Source: Scybalousia_A sp052170555
GTDB lineage: Bacteria > Bacteroidota > Bacteroidia > Bacteroidales > P3
Length of the DNA: 64,000 bases
Direction: 5' to 3'
NCBI GenBank assembly: GCA_052170555.1
Contig: JBQNAI010000003.1
Coordinates: 173,234-237,233, forward strand
Below the pieces are notes generated by a model. The model did no database searches and was not told the origin of the DNA. It saw nothing but the letters and a program-made list of their open reading frames with translations. Every line of letters begins with the position of its first letter. The stretch's first letter is position 1. A program made the position numbers and the translations under genes. Below are positions 37,929 to 47,437 of the stretch, one piece after another.

Positions 37929-39007
37929 TGTCGTTTGATTTTAAATATTGACAAAATAGGATAATGATCCGAATAATCCAAACTTTCAGACGAATATCCC
38001 ATACACTCCAATCTATTAGCATCATACCAAATATAGTCAATACGATAAGCAGGAAAGACTCCATTGTATGTTCTCCCAATTCCACTACCCTTAGTGACAA
38101 AACTATCCTTAAAATACTTAGAAAATTTTCGATAAGTATGCGAAAAAGGATGGTCATTGAAGTCTCCACATATAATAGTCGCTTTTTGCTGTCGTTCTAT
38201 TGAGGGAACAATAGTACGGATTTGTCCTGCACGATATTTATTTGCATCAAGAAGTTTGGCAATTATATTTTTTGATACGGAGTCTGTGACATTACCTCGC
38301 AAAATTCTCTTATAACCTTTCTTTTCTTGCGATCCTAACATATAAGATTTCAAATGAAGATTATATATTCTCACAACTTGGTAAGGAGTTTTGACATCAG
38401 CATAAATAACAAAGTTTTTAGTTTCACTGTCTTCAATAACACTATTAGCATCCGTAATAGAATATTTTGAATATATTGCAGTATTAGAAACATTTTTGTT
38501 CTGAATATCGTAATAATAGAAGTTATGATAACCCAAAGACTCTACCATCTGCTGATGAAAGCCATTCTTCAAACTAATATTGACATCATAATCCTGCAAA
38601 CACACAACATCAGCCTTAGTTGAGGCAATATACATAAGAATAGAGTCTTCCAAAACCGCTTTTCTTAAAGAATTATCCTCTTCCTTGCCATGAATAAAAT
38701 CATGCACATTGTAAGTCAAAACTTTCAATTCTCCACCTTCTTGATTCGGTGAATAATTGACTAAACGTATAACATAATCAAAACGAATACCTATAACTAT
38801 CAATGAAAGTAAAGCATGACGAGGTTTAAGTAAAAGCCATAGAATAATAAATATTACATTCACCAATAAAAACAATGGATAAAAGTATCCAAAAAGTGAA
38901 ATTTTAGAGAATACATCCTGGGGAACAAAAGCCGAGGTGTAAGTGAAAAGCAATGCTATGGCACAAAGAAGATTAAGTATGTAAAGAATTTTCTTAATTA
39001 TCAGCAT
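37925..39007 (-). CDS. Membrane-anchored endonuclease/exonuclease/phosphatase family protein
   Basis: Protein of 360 residues with two to three N-terminal hydrophobic helices (residues about 5-85) and a large EEP domain. EEP motifs are LTYNVHDF, VVCLQDYD, the metal/catalytic ICGDFNDHPFSHTY and the closing SDHYPILSIF. Such Bacteroidetes proteins are widespread; the substrate (nucleic acid or phospholipid) is unsettled. It lies between a lipoprotein (1-base gap) and nth (4-base overlap). The operon with a DNA repair enzyme hints at nucleic acid, but topology places the catalytic domain on one side of the membrane that I cannot determine. Confidence 0.8.
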   Translation of the reverse strand: MLIIKKILYILNLLCAIALLFTYTSAFVPQDVFSKISLFGYFYPLFLLVNVIFIILWLLLKPRHALLSLIVIGIRFDYVIRLVNYSPNQEGGELKVLTYNVHDFIHGKEEDNSLRKAVLEDSILMYIASTKADVVCLQDYDVNISLKNGFHQQMVESLGYHNFYYYDIQNKNVSNTAIYSKYSITDANSVIEDSETKNFVIYADVKTPYQVVRIYNLHLKSYMLGSQEKKGYKRILRGNVTDSVSKNIIAKLLDANKYRAGQIRTIVPSIERQQKATIICGDFNDHPFSHTYRKFSKYFKDSFVTKGSGIGRTYNGVFPAYRIDYIWYDANRLECMGYSSESLDYSDHYPILSIFKIKRQ

Positions 39008-39008
39008 C

Positions 39009-39521
39009 TTATTTTATATTTTCTGTCGTAGTATCCTGTAATTGCAAATGTAAAACACTGTCTTGAGAATCAGTTAGAATAGGATCTACCTCTTTCTGCA
39101 CAACTCCATTCTTTATTTGAATATTTATTGATTGTGCTTTGGAAGAATTAAAATTATTTATTTTCCAATTATTATTCTCTTTTATCAAATCCCAAGACTG
39201 TTCCACGACATTGGCAAACTCATCGGTACATTCTACTGTAACCCTTGCTGTTAGAGTATTTATTGAAATTTCTTTTACATTAATCTTTTCATATAGTACA
39301 AAATCATTAATATTATCTCTTATGAGCTGAGTTTCAACACGCATATTCGCCGTCATAAGCGACTCCAGTTGCTTATAATCTCTATCATTCAATCCGTTAT
39401 AAAAAGATGCAATAACTTTTTTAACTTCTGTCAAATCATCTACGTGAGAGCAATCGGTGAATAGCAACAAGGGGATAATTGTAAGCAATATAATTCCAAT
39501 AAACACCCTATTCTTTATCAT
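39009..39521 (-). CDS. Exported NTF2-like protein, possible lipoprotein
   Basis: Protein of 170 residues with an N-terminal hydrophobic signal ending FTDC (Cys24). Asp at the -1 position is unusual for a lipobox, so lipidation is uncertain. The middle (EVKKVIASFYNGLNDRDYKQLESLM, then VECTDEFANVVEQSWDLIKENNNWKI) resembles DUF4878/NTF2-like folds, small cone-shaped domains common in secreted Bacteroidetes proteins. The C-terminal 45 residues are polar and disordered. It is the first gene of the EEP-nth operon. Function unknown. Confidence 0.65.
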   Translation of the reverse strand: MIKNRVFIGIILLTIIPLLLFTDCSHVDDLTEVKKVIASFYNGLNDRDYKQLESLMTANMRVETQLIRDNINDFVLYEKINVKEISINTLTARVTVECTDEFANVVEQSWDLIKENNNWKINNFNSSKAQSINIQIKNGVVQKEVDPILTDSQDSVLHLQLQDTTTENIK

Positions 39522-39540
39522 ATCTTTCGTTTTGGAGTTG

Positions 39541-39548
39541 CAAAAATA
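39541..39548 (-). promoter_or_regulatory. -7 box of the lipoprotein-EEP-nth operon
   Basis: TATTTTTG on the minus strand, 20 bases before the ATG at 39521. It is arranged back-to-back with the yggS promoter 13 bases away. Confidence 0.5.
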
Positions 39549-39560
39549 ATATATTTACTG

Positions 39561-39568
39561 TAAATTTG
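39561..39568 (+). promoter_or_regulatory. -7 box of the yggS promoter
   Basis: TAAATTTG followed by CACG, 30 bases before the ATG at 39598. Confidence 0.6.
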
Positions 39569-39597
39569 CACGATTAATTTTTAAAATCTTAATAAAG

Positions 39598-40272
39598 ATG
39601 GACATTAAAACCAATATTCAACAAATAAAAAAGACACTTCCCAATAGCGTTAATTTGATTGCCGTTTCCAAAACTAAGCCTAATAACGATATATTGCAAG
39701 CTTACGAATATGGGCAACGGATATTTGGAGAAAACAAAGCACAAGAATTAAAACAAAAGTACGAAGACCTTCCCAAAGATATACAATGGCATTTTATAGG
39801 ACATTTACAAGAAAATAAAATCAAATATATAATTTCTTACATCACACTTATTCACTCCATTGACTCACTGAAACTACTCAAACAAGTAAATCATCAAGCC
39901 CAAAAGCATAATCGCATAGTAGATTGCTTATTTGAAATAGATATTTCTCACGAAGAAAGTAAATTTGGATTATCCGAACAAGAGGTTTGTTGTATTTTAG
40001 ATAGTGATGACTACAAAATTTTGAATAACATTAGAATGTGTGGTGTTATGGGGATTGGAAGTATCACTGACGACAGAGAACAAACTCGTAAAGAGTTTAA
40101 AGAATTAAAAAAAATTTTTATTCGTGTTAAAGAAAAGTACTTCGCAGATAAAAATTCATTCAAAGAAATTTCTATGGGAATGACTCACGATTATGACATA
40201 GCTATTGAAGAGGGTGCTACAATGATTCGTATAGGCAGCAAGATATTTGGTGATAGGTATAAGGTACAATAA
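39598..40272 (+). CDS. yggS: YggS/PROSC family PLP homeostasis protein
   Basis: PLP-binding single-domain barrel of 224 residues, without known catalysis, that keeps vitamin B6 and amino-acid pools in balance. The PLP lysine is in LIAVSKTKPN (about residue 25). FGENKAQEL, WHFIGHLQENK, SMGMTHDYDIAIEEGATMIRIGSKIFG and the terminal GDRY are family signatures. It is single, with a hairpin downstream. Confidence 0.93.
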   Translation: MDIKTNIQQIKKTLPNSVNLIAVSKTKPNNDILQAYEYGQRIFGENKAQELKQKYEDLPKDIQWHFIGHLQENKIKYIISYITLIHSIDSLKLLKQVNHQAQKHNRIVDCLFEIDISHEESKFGLSEQEVCCILDSDDYKILNNIRMCGVMGIGSITDDREQTRKEFKELKKIFIRVKEKYFADKNSFKEISMGMTHDYDIAIEEGATMIRIGSKIFGDRYKVQ

Positions 40273-40356
40273 GGTAATTAATTGCATAAATCCAGTAAAA
40301 TAAGTATTAACTAATAATATAAAAATCTAAAATCTTAATGTGATATCAAACAACAA

Positions 40357-40395
40357 TACTGTCAAATTTAATATTTATAGACAAATTTGACAGTA
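40357..40395. terminator. Possible bidirectional terminator between yggS and hutI
   Basis: Perfect 13-base arms (TACTGTCAAATTT and complement) around a 13-base loop, 85 bases past the yggS stop in a convergent gap. There is no long T-run on either side, so termination is inferred from the hairpin and its position only. Confidence 0.4.
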
Positions 40396-40483
40396 CTAAC
40401 AAAGTAATCGGATTTTTCTTGCGTAGAAAAGTACACTGCATGAGCTAAAACTTAACTTATTACGAATTGATGTAAAGCTAAAG

Positions 40484-40556
40484 AAAATTAAAGTGGGACT
40501 TTAATTTCTTAAAGTGAGACAATAAGAAATTAAAGTGAGACTTTAATTTCTTATTA
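40484..40556. repeat. 21-bp-period intergenic repeat, copy 11
   Basis: GGGAC (40495), GAGAC (40516) and GAGAC (40537) lie exactly 21 bases apart in the same orientation, touching the hutI stop codon. The gap is convergent. Confidence 0.88.
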
Positions 40557-41789
40557 TTGCTCTTTACCATTCAAAAATACTTTATCAACTTTGTTTTCCC
40601 CATAATAATAAGGGATATACTCTATTGTAGGAATTTGTTTTGTAATGAAGAAATTAGCTTTTTTACCCTTACAAATACTACCACATATATCTACAACATC
40701 CATTGCATATGCCGAATTTATAGTCGTGGCATTGATAGCTTCTTGTGGAGTCAAATGATAATTGACACAAGCAAAAGTTAGAATAAGTTGCATATTGCCA
40801 CTCGGAGATGAGCCAGGATTGAAATCGGATGCCATAGCGATAGGCAGACCATAAGAAATCATATCACGTGCTGGAGCATAAGGCATATTTAAAAAGAAAG
40901 CTGCACCTGGAAGTATAGTGGGCATTGTCTGAGATGCTTTCAAAACTGCCATTTCCTCTATACCGGTGTATTCAATATGGTCTACACTCAGGGCGTTGTA
41001 CTTCACCCCCACTTGAATACCACCGCTTTTTGCCAATTCATTTGCATGAATCTTTGGTTTTAATCCGTATTTAACACCTTCAAACAACATACGGTCAGTT
41101 TGTTCAACTGTAAAAAATCCTTTGTCGCAAAAAACATCTATAAAGTCAGCCAGATTTTCTTGAGCAACTAAGGGAATCATTTCGTTTATAATCAAATCGA
41201 CAAAATCCTCCTGTCTATTACGGTATTCCAATGGTATGCCATGTGCACCTAAGAAATTAGCTTTAATAATGGCAGACGAATTTTCTTTAATACGTCTGAT
41301 AACTCTCAACATCTTCAATTCAGCCTCTGTATTGAAGCCATAACCAGACTTAATTTCTATTGCACCCGTACCATGACTAATCATGGAGGTTATACGCTGC
41401 ATAGCCTCCTCATAAAGTTGCTCTTCATCAGTCTGTTGCAACCTAATAGCGGAATTAACTATACCTCCACCACGCTGAGCAATCTCTTCATATGATAGAC
41501 CTCTTATCTTATCTATATACTCTATCTCACGACTGCCAGCATATACTAAATGGGTATGAGAATCAGAAAAAGTAGGCAGAACAAAACAATTGTAAGCATC
41601 ATATATCTTATCAGCATTATTTTCTTTTAAATCTTCCATTGTCCCAAAATCCTGTATAACATCATCTTGTACAATAATATAAGCATTGTATATACAAGGT
41701 AATTCTGCCATATCGCTACCACAAACGGCCATACGTGGATTCTGTTCAACTTGACATAATTGCTTAATGTTTTTTATTAGAACTCTCAT
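40554..41789 (-). CDS. hutI: Imidazolonepropionase
   Basis: Amidohydrolase-fold enzyme of 411 residues in histidine degradation that opens imidazolone propionate to N-formimino-glutamate. Metal ligands lie in SDSHTHLVYAGSRE (about residues 75-88). GAIEIKSGYGF, HANELAKSGG and SDFNPGSSPSGNM are HutI signatures. No hutH, hutU or formiminotransferase is in the window, so the pathway genes must lie elsewhere or the gene is isolated. A TAACTTTG promoter box lies 65 bases upstream, so it is probably monocistronic. Confidence 0.95.
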   Translation of the reverse strand: MRVLIKNIKQLCQVEQNPRMAVCGSDMAELPCIYNAYIIVQDDVIQDFGTMEDLKENNADKIYDAYNCFVLPTFSDSHTHLVYAGSREIEYIDKIRGLSYEEIAQRGGGIVNSAIRLQQTDEEQLYEEAMQRITSMISHGTGAIEIKSGYGFNTEAELKMLRVIRRIKENSSAIIKANFLGAHGIPLEYRNRQEDFVDLIINEMIPLVAQENLADFIDVFCDKGFFTVEQTDRMLFEGVKYGLKPKIHANELAKSGGIQVGVKYNALSVDHIEYTGIEEMAVLKASQTMPTILPGAAFFLNMPYAPARDMISYGLPIAMASDFNPGSSPSGNMQLILTFACVNYHLTPQEAINATTINSAYAMDVVDICGSICKGKKANFFITKQIPTIEYIPYYYGENKVDKVFLNGKEQ

Positions 41790-42894
41790 TTTATTTTATT
41801 ATTTATCTACATTATACCTTTATTAAAATCTCCATCATTTAGCATTTGAGTTGCAAAGTTACACATTTTTACAATACAATACATTATTTATCCATATACA
41901 TTATGAGTTTTATAATTCAATATCGTAAAATTATTAAATTGTTATAATTGTTTGTTTTGTTTTCTTTATCTACTTACTGAACTAACCGTAAAATCCATGA
42001 ACAAAAACGTGTATAGTATGCAATAAATGATATTATAAATGATATTCAATACTAAAAAAACTATTATATTTACCATAATAGAAGTTTATTTCCATTAGCA
42101 TCGTTTGAATTGAATACAAAATGTAATGTTGACTAGTATATAGAATTATGTCAGTATATTAATAAACAAGGTTAAATAAATATATTCTTATTTAAAAAAT
42201 AAGAATATATTAGTAAATACATCATTACATAGCTCTATATCACAATATTTCTATTTGAAAACAATAAGATTAGATAAATGCATACACATTAGTTGTTATT
42301 TTTTGTACTCCACTCAAATATATAGTTCATTTAATAAAAGAAAAAGGTAATTTTTGTCAACAAAAGATAAAAGCAAATATAATAATCAAATACATACTTC
42401 AAGAGATTTAGTAAATACTTCATTACATTTTGTAAGTCATTATAATAAATACATATATAAAAAATTTTTATAGAAAATAGTCGTGGAGTTAGTGCTTTTC
42501 TTTGCAAAGTACCAAAAAAATAGTGTAATGAATCTTTTTTTGGTACTGAATGAATACGCAAAAGCTGAAAAAATATAAAGATACATTACATGGTGTAGAA
42601 ATTCAACAAGATAAAAATCAATAGATATATAAATAATCTCTGTCGTTTAACAAAATAATACTGTATAGAGAATGTCGTACAGAATATAAAAAAAACAGGT
42701 AGACGAATGATACCAAAATAGAAGAAGAAAAATGACTTTTCAATATAATAGAGACAATGGTTTTTCCACATAGGAGAAGTTGAAACAATCCCCTCACACG
42801 TATGAATACATATTTTCTTATAAAGAAACTTTATCCTAATTCAAAGATAAAACATCTAGTCTCTATTGACACCCATAAGAGCGTATGCAAGTTA
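41790..42894. other. 1.1-kb gap without a supported gene
   Basis: AT-rich DNA between hutI and pyrG. It carries the hutI promoter box (41854) and, at 42497-42514, an isolated TTTTCTTTGCAAAGTACC-like stretch that resembles a promoter without a gene. The short frames here have no domain and unusual residue content (long Phe/Ile/Tyr runs), as expected from random AT-rich DNA. Confidence 0.55.
41854..41861 (-). promoter_or_regulatory. -7 box of the hutI promoter
   Basis: TAACTTTG on the minus strand, 65 bases before the hutI ATG. Confidence 0.5.
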
Positions 42895-44502
42895 TCAAAG
42901 ATGTGCCGCTGCTTTGATAAAAGCAACAATAATAGGCGAAGGTGATTCCACAGTTGAAGCATATTCAGGATGAAACTGTACTCCTACATAAAAAGGATGT
43001 GATGGTATTTCAACAACCTCTACTAACGAAGAATCCATATTAACACCCGTTGCAACCATACCAGCTTTGGTAAAATCTTCTTGATATTTGTTATTGAATT
43101 CATAACGATGTCTATGTCGTTCTTGTATATCTGCCATACCATATGCCGAGAATACTTTACTTCCTTCTTTCAAATGACAAGGATAGTTACCTAAACGCAT
43201 CGTATGTCCAAAATTAGATATTTTCTTTTGTTCCTCCATTATATCTATAACAGGATATGGTGTGGCAGATTGCATTTCCACACTGTTAGCACCTTTCATT
43301 CCTAATACATTACGAGCAAATTCTATCACCGCACATTGCATACCTAAACAGATACCTAAAAACGGTGTATTATTTTCACGAGCATATCTACAAGCTGTCA
43401 ATTTTCCCAAGATACCTCTTGAACCAAATCCTGGTGCGACCAATATACCATCCAGTCCGCCAAGTTTTTCTTGTATCATTTCCTCATCTATCTCCAAACT
43501 TTCTGAATGTATCCAACGAATATTAACTTTGGTTTGTGTCGCTGCACCTGCGTGAATAAAAGATTCACAAATAGATTTGTATGCATCATGCAACTCTACA
43601 TATTTGCCTACCAATCCGATATTTACTTCGTTGATAGGATTATTCAAACGATACAAAAACTTTTTCCAATTAGATAAATCGGATTCAGGAGCGTTGGTTA
43701 TTTTCATAAGGTTCAATACCTGCGTATCCAATCCTTCTTCTACCATCTTTAATGGCACTTCGTAAATAGTAGATACATCTATGGATTCTATAACACTACT
43801 TTTATCTACATTGCAGAATAAAGAAATTTTATCTCTCACAGACTGTGTCAAGTGTTTTTCACATCTACAAACAATAATATCGGGTTGTACACCGATGGAC
43901 ATCATATCTTTAACACTGTTTTGTGTCGGTTTAGTTTTTAATTCTCCTGCTGCTGCCAAATACGGCACAAAGGTCAGGTGTATAACTATAGCATTGGAAC
44001 CAAATTCACGTTTCAATTGTCGTACTGCCTCTACAAATGGTAACGATTCTATATCTCCAACAACTCCCCCTATTTCTGTGATAACAAAGTCGTAAAAACC
44101 CGTATTGCCAAGTATTTTTATTCTATTTTTTATTTCATCTGTTATATGCGGAATTACTTGTACGGTACTACCCAAATACTCTCCTTTCCTTTCTTTTTCT
44201 ATCACAGAACTATATATACGCCCCGTTGTAACATTATTTGCCTGTGAAGTCCTAACATTAGTAAATCTTTCGTAGTGTCCGAGATCTAAATCCGTCTCGG
44301 CACCATCCTCAGTAACAAAACACTCACCATGTTCGTAGGGATTAAGAGTTCCGGGATCCACATTAATGTATGGGTCTAGTTTTTGGTTAGTTACCTTAAA
44401 TCCTCTAGATTTGAGCAAAAGTGCAAGTGAGGAAGATATAATACCTTTCCCCAAAGATGAAGTAACACCTCCCGTTACAAAAATATATTTAGCATGTACC
44501 AT
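42895..44502 (-). CDS. pyrG: CTP synthase
   Basis: Glutamine-dependent UTP-to-CTP converting enzyme of 535 residues. The synthetase half starts KYIFVTGGVTSSLGKG, with DPYINVDPGTLNPYEHGECF following. The class I glutaminase half has LGICLGMQCAVIEF, with the catalytic Cys, and VGVQFHPEY. I chose MVHAKYIFVTGGV at 44502 over the ATG at 44523, because this matches the family N-terminus. A TACTTTTG promoter box lies 75 bases upstream. It is monocistronic. Confidence 0.96.
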   Translation of the reverse strand: MVHAKYIFVTGGVTSSLGKGIISSSLALLLKSRGFKVTNQKLDPYINVDPGTLNPYEHGECFVTEDGAETDLDLGHYERFTNVRTSQANNVTTGRIYSSVIEKERKGEYLGSTVQVIPHITDEIKNRIKILGNTGFYDFVITEIGGVVGDIESLPFVEAVRQLKREFGSNAIVIHLTFVPYLAAAGELKTKPTQNSVKDMMSIGVQPDIIVCRCEKHLTQSVRDKISLFCNVDKSSVIESIDVSTIYEVPLKMVEEGLDTQVLNLMKITNAPESDLSNWKKFLYRLNNPINEVNIGLVGKYVELHDAYKSICESFIHAGAATQTKVNIRWIHSESLEIDEEMIQEKLGGLDGILVAPGFGSRGILGKLTACRYARENNTPFLGICLGMQCAVIEFARNVLGMKGANSVEMQSATPYPVIDIMEEQKKISNFGHTMRLGNYPCHLKEGSKVFSAYGMADIQERHRHRYEFNNKYQEDFTKAGMVATGVNMDSSLVEVVEIPSHPFYVGVQFHPEYASTVESPSPIIVAFIKAAAHL

Positions 44503-44576
44503 GATATTTATATTATTTATCAAGCTCTATTTCCCCTTTAGGTGACAAAACTTTGCCAGCACCACTTTTTGAACTG

Positions 44577-44584
44577 CAAAAGTA
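44577..44584 (-). promoter_or_regulatory. -7 box of the pyrG promoter
   Basis: TACTTTTG on the minus strand, about 75 bases before the pyrG start. The untranslated leader is longer than most here. Confidence 0.5.
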
Positions 44585-44823
44585 TAAAAAAAATTTGATA
44601 TCAAGATAGTTAAATGGTGTTTTTTACATACAACGCATTAAAAAGTAAAAACTGTGATTAGATAAAAAGAACATATATCATCAATACATACTATCACTAC
44701 ATCATTTGAAAATAGATACTACTGCATTTATACACATATATATATGACAACAAATCGTCTCCAACTAAAACAAGATATTTGTATACACGAATAATTTTTC
44801 ATTGTTCGATTCGGTTTGAATAA

Positions 44824-44886
44824 TTTCAAGAAAGAATTTATCAAAGTGGGACTTTAATAAATTCTTGTCCCACTTTAATTTACTTA
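44824..44886. repeat. 21-bp-period intergenic repeat, copy 12, partly palindromic
   Basis: TTCAAGAAAG (44825), GGGAC (44848) and inverted GTCCC (44867). The GGGAC and GTCCC arms can pair. The copy lies in the 516-base tandem gap between pyrG and the SGNH gene, which otherwise holds only the pyrG promoter. Confidence 0.82.
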
Positions 44887-45018
44887 CATGCAATCTTTTA
44901 TTATTACAACAAGTATCCAAAATCCTAAATCAAGTATTCAATTCAAGCGATATTATACCAGTTATCATCTTCTAAATTGTTAGGATGCGACACCTGCAAA
45001 TAAACAATTTGTACGCCC

Positions 45019-45927
45019 TTATAGATAAGGAGAAATCTCAAAAAATAATTTGTATGTAAAGATTTGCGAACCCGTTCGGTTCAAATGGTTAATATCATAG
45101 AAAAGTTGCGGTTGTGAATCAAAAAACGAATAATTCATATAATCAAAAAATAGAGTATTAGTATTGTAACACATATTTTTCAATAAGACATATGGTAACG
45201 ACATTTCATTTTGGTGATAATAATATGGTGAAACAACTACAAATAACTTGATATTGTGTTGTTTACAGATATCTATAATTTCTTTAAAATCACTTATTGC
45301 TCCGTCTATAATCGAATTAAATTTCTTATTTTCATATTTCATAAGGCTGGTATCCAAAGATCCCTCTAATGCTTCATAACCCATCAAACTATCTTGTAAA
45401 ATAGGTAACCTTGAGTCCAATATAAGTTTAAATATCACACTGTTATACTTATAAAAATTGGACTGCAAAACTATTCTATCTGATATATTTTTATTCAATA
45501 CTTTTCTGACCTCTTTATTCTGATTGTAAAACAGTTTGAGCAATGAATTAGAATATGTTTGCACCTCACTTAAAACATTTGGTTCGCAATCCAATATAAC
45601 TATTTTGGGTTTCTTTCGCATCATACAAGATCGTAAAACGGCAAGTGCATAATTCATTCCTTGATTGTGCTGTCCTGCATTATAAATATGATATTTTGAA
45701 AAACGTTTTTGCAATATACGAGTGTCATAATGATGTTCTGCCCTTGAAGAGCCCAATATCAATATATCGGGTTTTGCTTTCTGTAAAGCAAAATTCGGTT
45801 TAGTTACCAATCTATCACCATTATTGGGAAGTTTATTCAAAAAATAATTGCACATAACCCCAACAAAAAAATCTATAATGGTAATACTTAGTATAATCAT
45901 TATACTGTATTTCAGTAACCTTTTCAT
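45019..45927 (-). CDS. Membrane-anchored SGNH hydrolase-like acylation partner
   Basis: Protein of 302 residues with one N-terminal membrane helix (about 7-28) and an extracytoplasmic SGNH-like domain. LILGSSRAEHHYD holds the block I Ser, and FYDINHLNRTGSQIF has the Asp/His pair near residues 281-285. It follows the MBOAT gene after two bases. Together they match the AlgI/AlgJ, PatA/PatB and DltB/DltD arrangements, in which the MBOAT passes an acyl group across the membrane and the SGNH partner attaches it to a glycan. The acceptor (peptidoglycan, LPS or exopolysaccharide) cannot be read from the sequence. Confidence 0.8.
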   Translation of the reverse strand: MKRLLKYSIMIILSITIIDFFVGVMCNYFLNKLPNNGDRLVTKPNFALQKAKPDILILGSSRAEHHYDTRILQKRFSKYHIYNAGQHNQGMNYALAVLRSCMMRKKPKIVILDCEPNVLSEVQTYSNSLLKLFYNQNKEVRKVLNKNISDRIVLQSNFYKYNSVIFKLILDSRLPILQDSLMGYEALEGSLDTSLMKYENKKFNSIIDGAISDFKEIIDICKQHNIKLFVVVSPYYYHQNEMSLPYVLLKNMCYNTNTLFFDYMNYSFFDSQPQLFYDINHLNRTGSQIFTYKLFFEISPYL

Positions 45928-45929
45928 TT

Positions 45930-47339
45930 TTAAAACTGGAAATAAATAAATTGATGACTATCTAATGCTCCAAACAACAAAATATAACAAGTAAGTATAA
46001 TAAATGAAATAAGTCGTATGCTGAGATGTGAATTATTCAAAATCTTAATAGGAATATGAAACTCATCTTTAATACTCTTTGTTATTAATATCAATAACGA
46101 TGTAATACTAAGTAACATAACTGTTCCACTACCTGTAAAAATTTCGCCTTTACTGGTCAATATACCTTTTAATACATAAATAGCATCTGTGATATTATTG
46201 GCACGGAAGAAAATCCACGCAAGAGTTACTAAAAAAAATGTAACCAAAATATTAATTATCTTACTCAAAGTATTTTTATAAGCAAATGGTGAGAGGAAAG
46301 ATTCAACATTTTTATAAACAATAAGATATATACCATGTATCAGTCCCCATATAACAAAATTCCACGAAGCACCATGCCATAATCCACTTATCAAAAATGT
46401 AATAAGTAAATTGAATAACGTACGAAGAAAACTACCTCTATTACCTCCCAAAGGTACGTATACGTAATCTTGAAACCACGAAGACAAACTTACATGCCAA
46501 CGTTTCCAAAACTCTTTTATATTCAACGATAAATAGGGACGATGAAAATTTTCCATTAATTCATAACCCAAACACTTTGCACAACCCTTAGCTATTAAAG
46601 AATAACCTGCAAAGTCTCCATAAATCTGGAACGAAAAGAAAACTGTTGCTAACAATAACGATGCAGAAGAGTGCATTTGAACATTGTTGTATATAGAATC
46701 CACGTATTCAGCTATTCTATCTGCAACACAGAGTTTTAGAAAATAACCCCACAGTAGCATTTTTGCACCCTGTGAAAAATTTTCGTAACAAAATGCATGC
46801 TTAACCTTAAACTGGGGCAACAAATTTTTTGCTCTTTCTATGGGTCCTGCCACTAATTGTGGAAAAAACGAAACAAAAAGTGCATATATTAAAAAATTAT
46901 TTTCTGCTTTAAGTTTTTTGCGATATATGTCTATAATATAACCTGTTGTTTGAAAAATATAGAAGGATATACCTACAGGTAATAATATCTTCATTTGCGG
47001 GAAACCTACTCTCAACCCACAGTAAGACAACAAATCAAAAATATTATCAGTTACAAAATGATAGTATTTGAAAAAAAACAATATAGATAGATTAAAAATA
47101 ATACAAAAAATTAGAAATATTTTCTTTTTATTTTTATGTTTTTCTATAAAAATTCCACAAAAATAAGTAATAGTGGTGCTGATAAGTATGAGAATAGCAT
47201 AAAATGGCTCCCAGTTCATGTAAAAAAAGTAGCTGGCTATCAAAAGAAAGACATTGCGATACCCTACTGTACTTATAGGATAATAAACCAAGAGAACAAG
47301 AGGGAAAAACAATAGAAAATTAAACGAATTAAAAAGCAT
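45930..47339 (-). CDS. MBOAT family O-acyltransferase (AlgI/PatA-like)
   Basis: Polytopic inner-membrane acyltransferase of 469 residues. FWKRWHVSLSSWFQDYVYVPLGG and LWHGASWNFVIWGLIHG carry the MBOAT signature and the conserved catalytic His. It should transfer acetyl or longer acyl groups from the cytoplasm to a periplasmic glycan, together with the SGNH protein that follows two bases later. fba lies 98 bases upstream on the same strand and is probably a separate unit. Confidence 0.92.
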   Translation of the reverse strand: MLFNSFNFLLFFPLVLLVYYPISTVGYRNVFLLIASYFFYMNWEPFYAILILISTTITYFCGIFIEKHKNKKKIFLIFCIIFNLSILFFFKYYHFVTDNIFDLLSYCGLRVGFPQMKILLPVGISFYIFQTTGYIIDIYRKKLKAENNFLIYALFVSFFPQLVAGPIERAKNLLPQFKVKHAFCYENFSQGAKMLLWGYFLKLCVADRIAEYVDSIYNNVQMHSSASLLLATVFFSFQIYGDFAGYSLIAKGCAKCLGYELMENFHRPYLSLNIKEFWKRWHVSLSSWFQDYVYVPLGGNRGSFLRTLFNLLITFLISGLWHGASWNFVIWGLIHGIYLIVYKNVESFLSPFAYKNTLSKIINILVTFFLVTLAWIFFRANNITDAIYVLKGILTSKGEIFTGSGTVMLLSITSLLILITKSIKDEFHIPIKILNNSHLSIRLISFIILTCYILLFGALDSHQFIYFQF

Positions 47340-47437
47340 ATTATACTACCTTATTGTATCCAACACAAGAATGTAGCATATAAATAACCAACTTACTTAT
47401 ATACTACATTCTATAAATTATGCAATATGTCAAATCA

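Noticed and set aside
42331..42771. Two short hydrophobic frames between hutI and pyrG
   Set aside because: Long runs of Phe, Tyr and Ile reflect poly-A/T DNA; there is no supporting signal.
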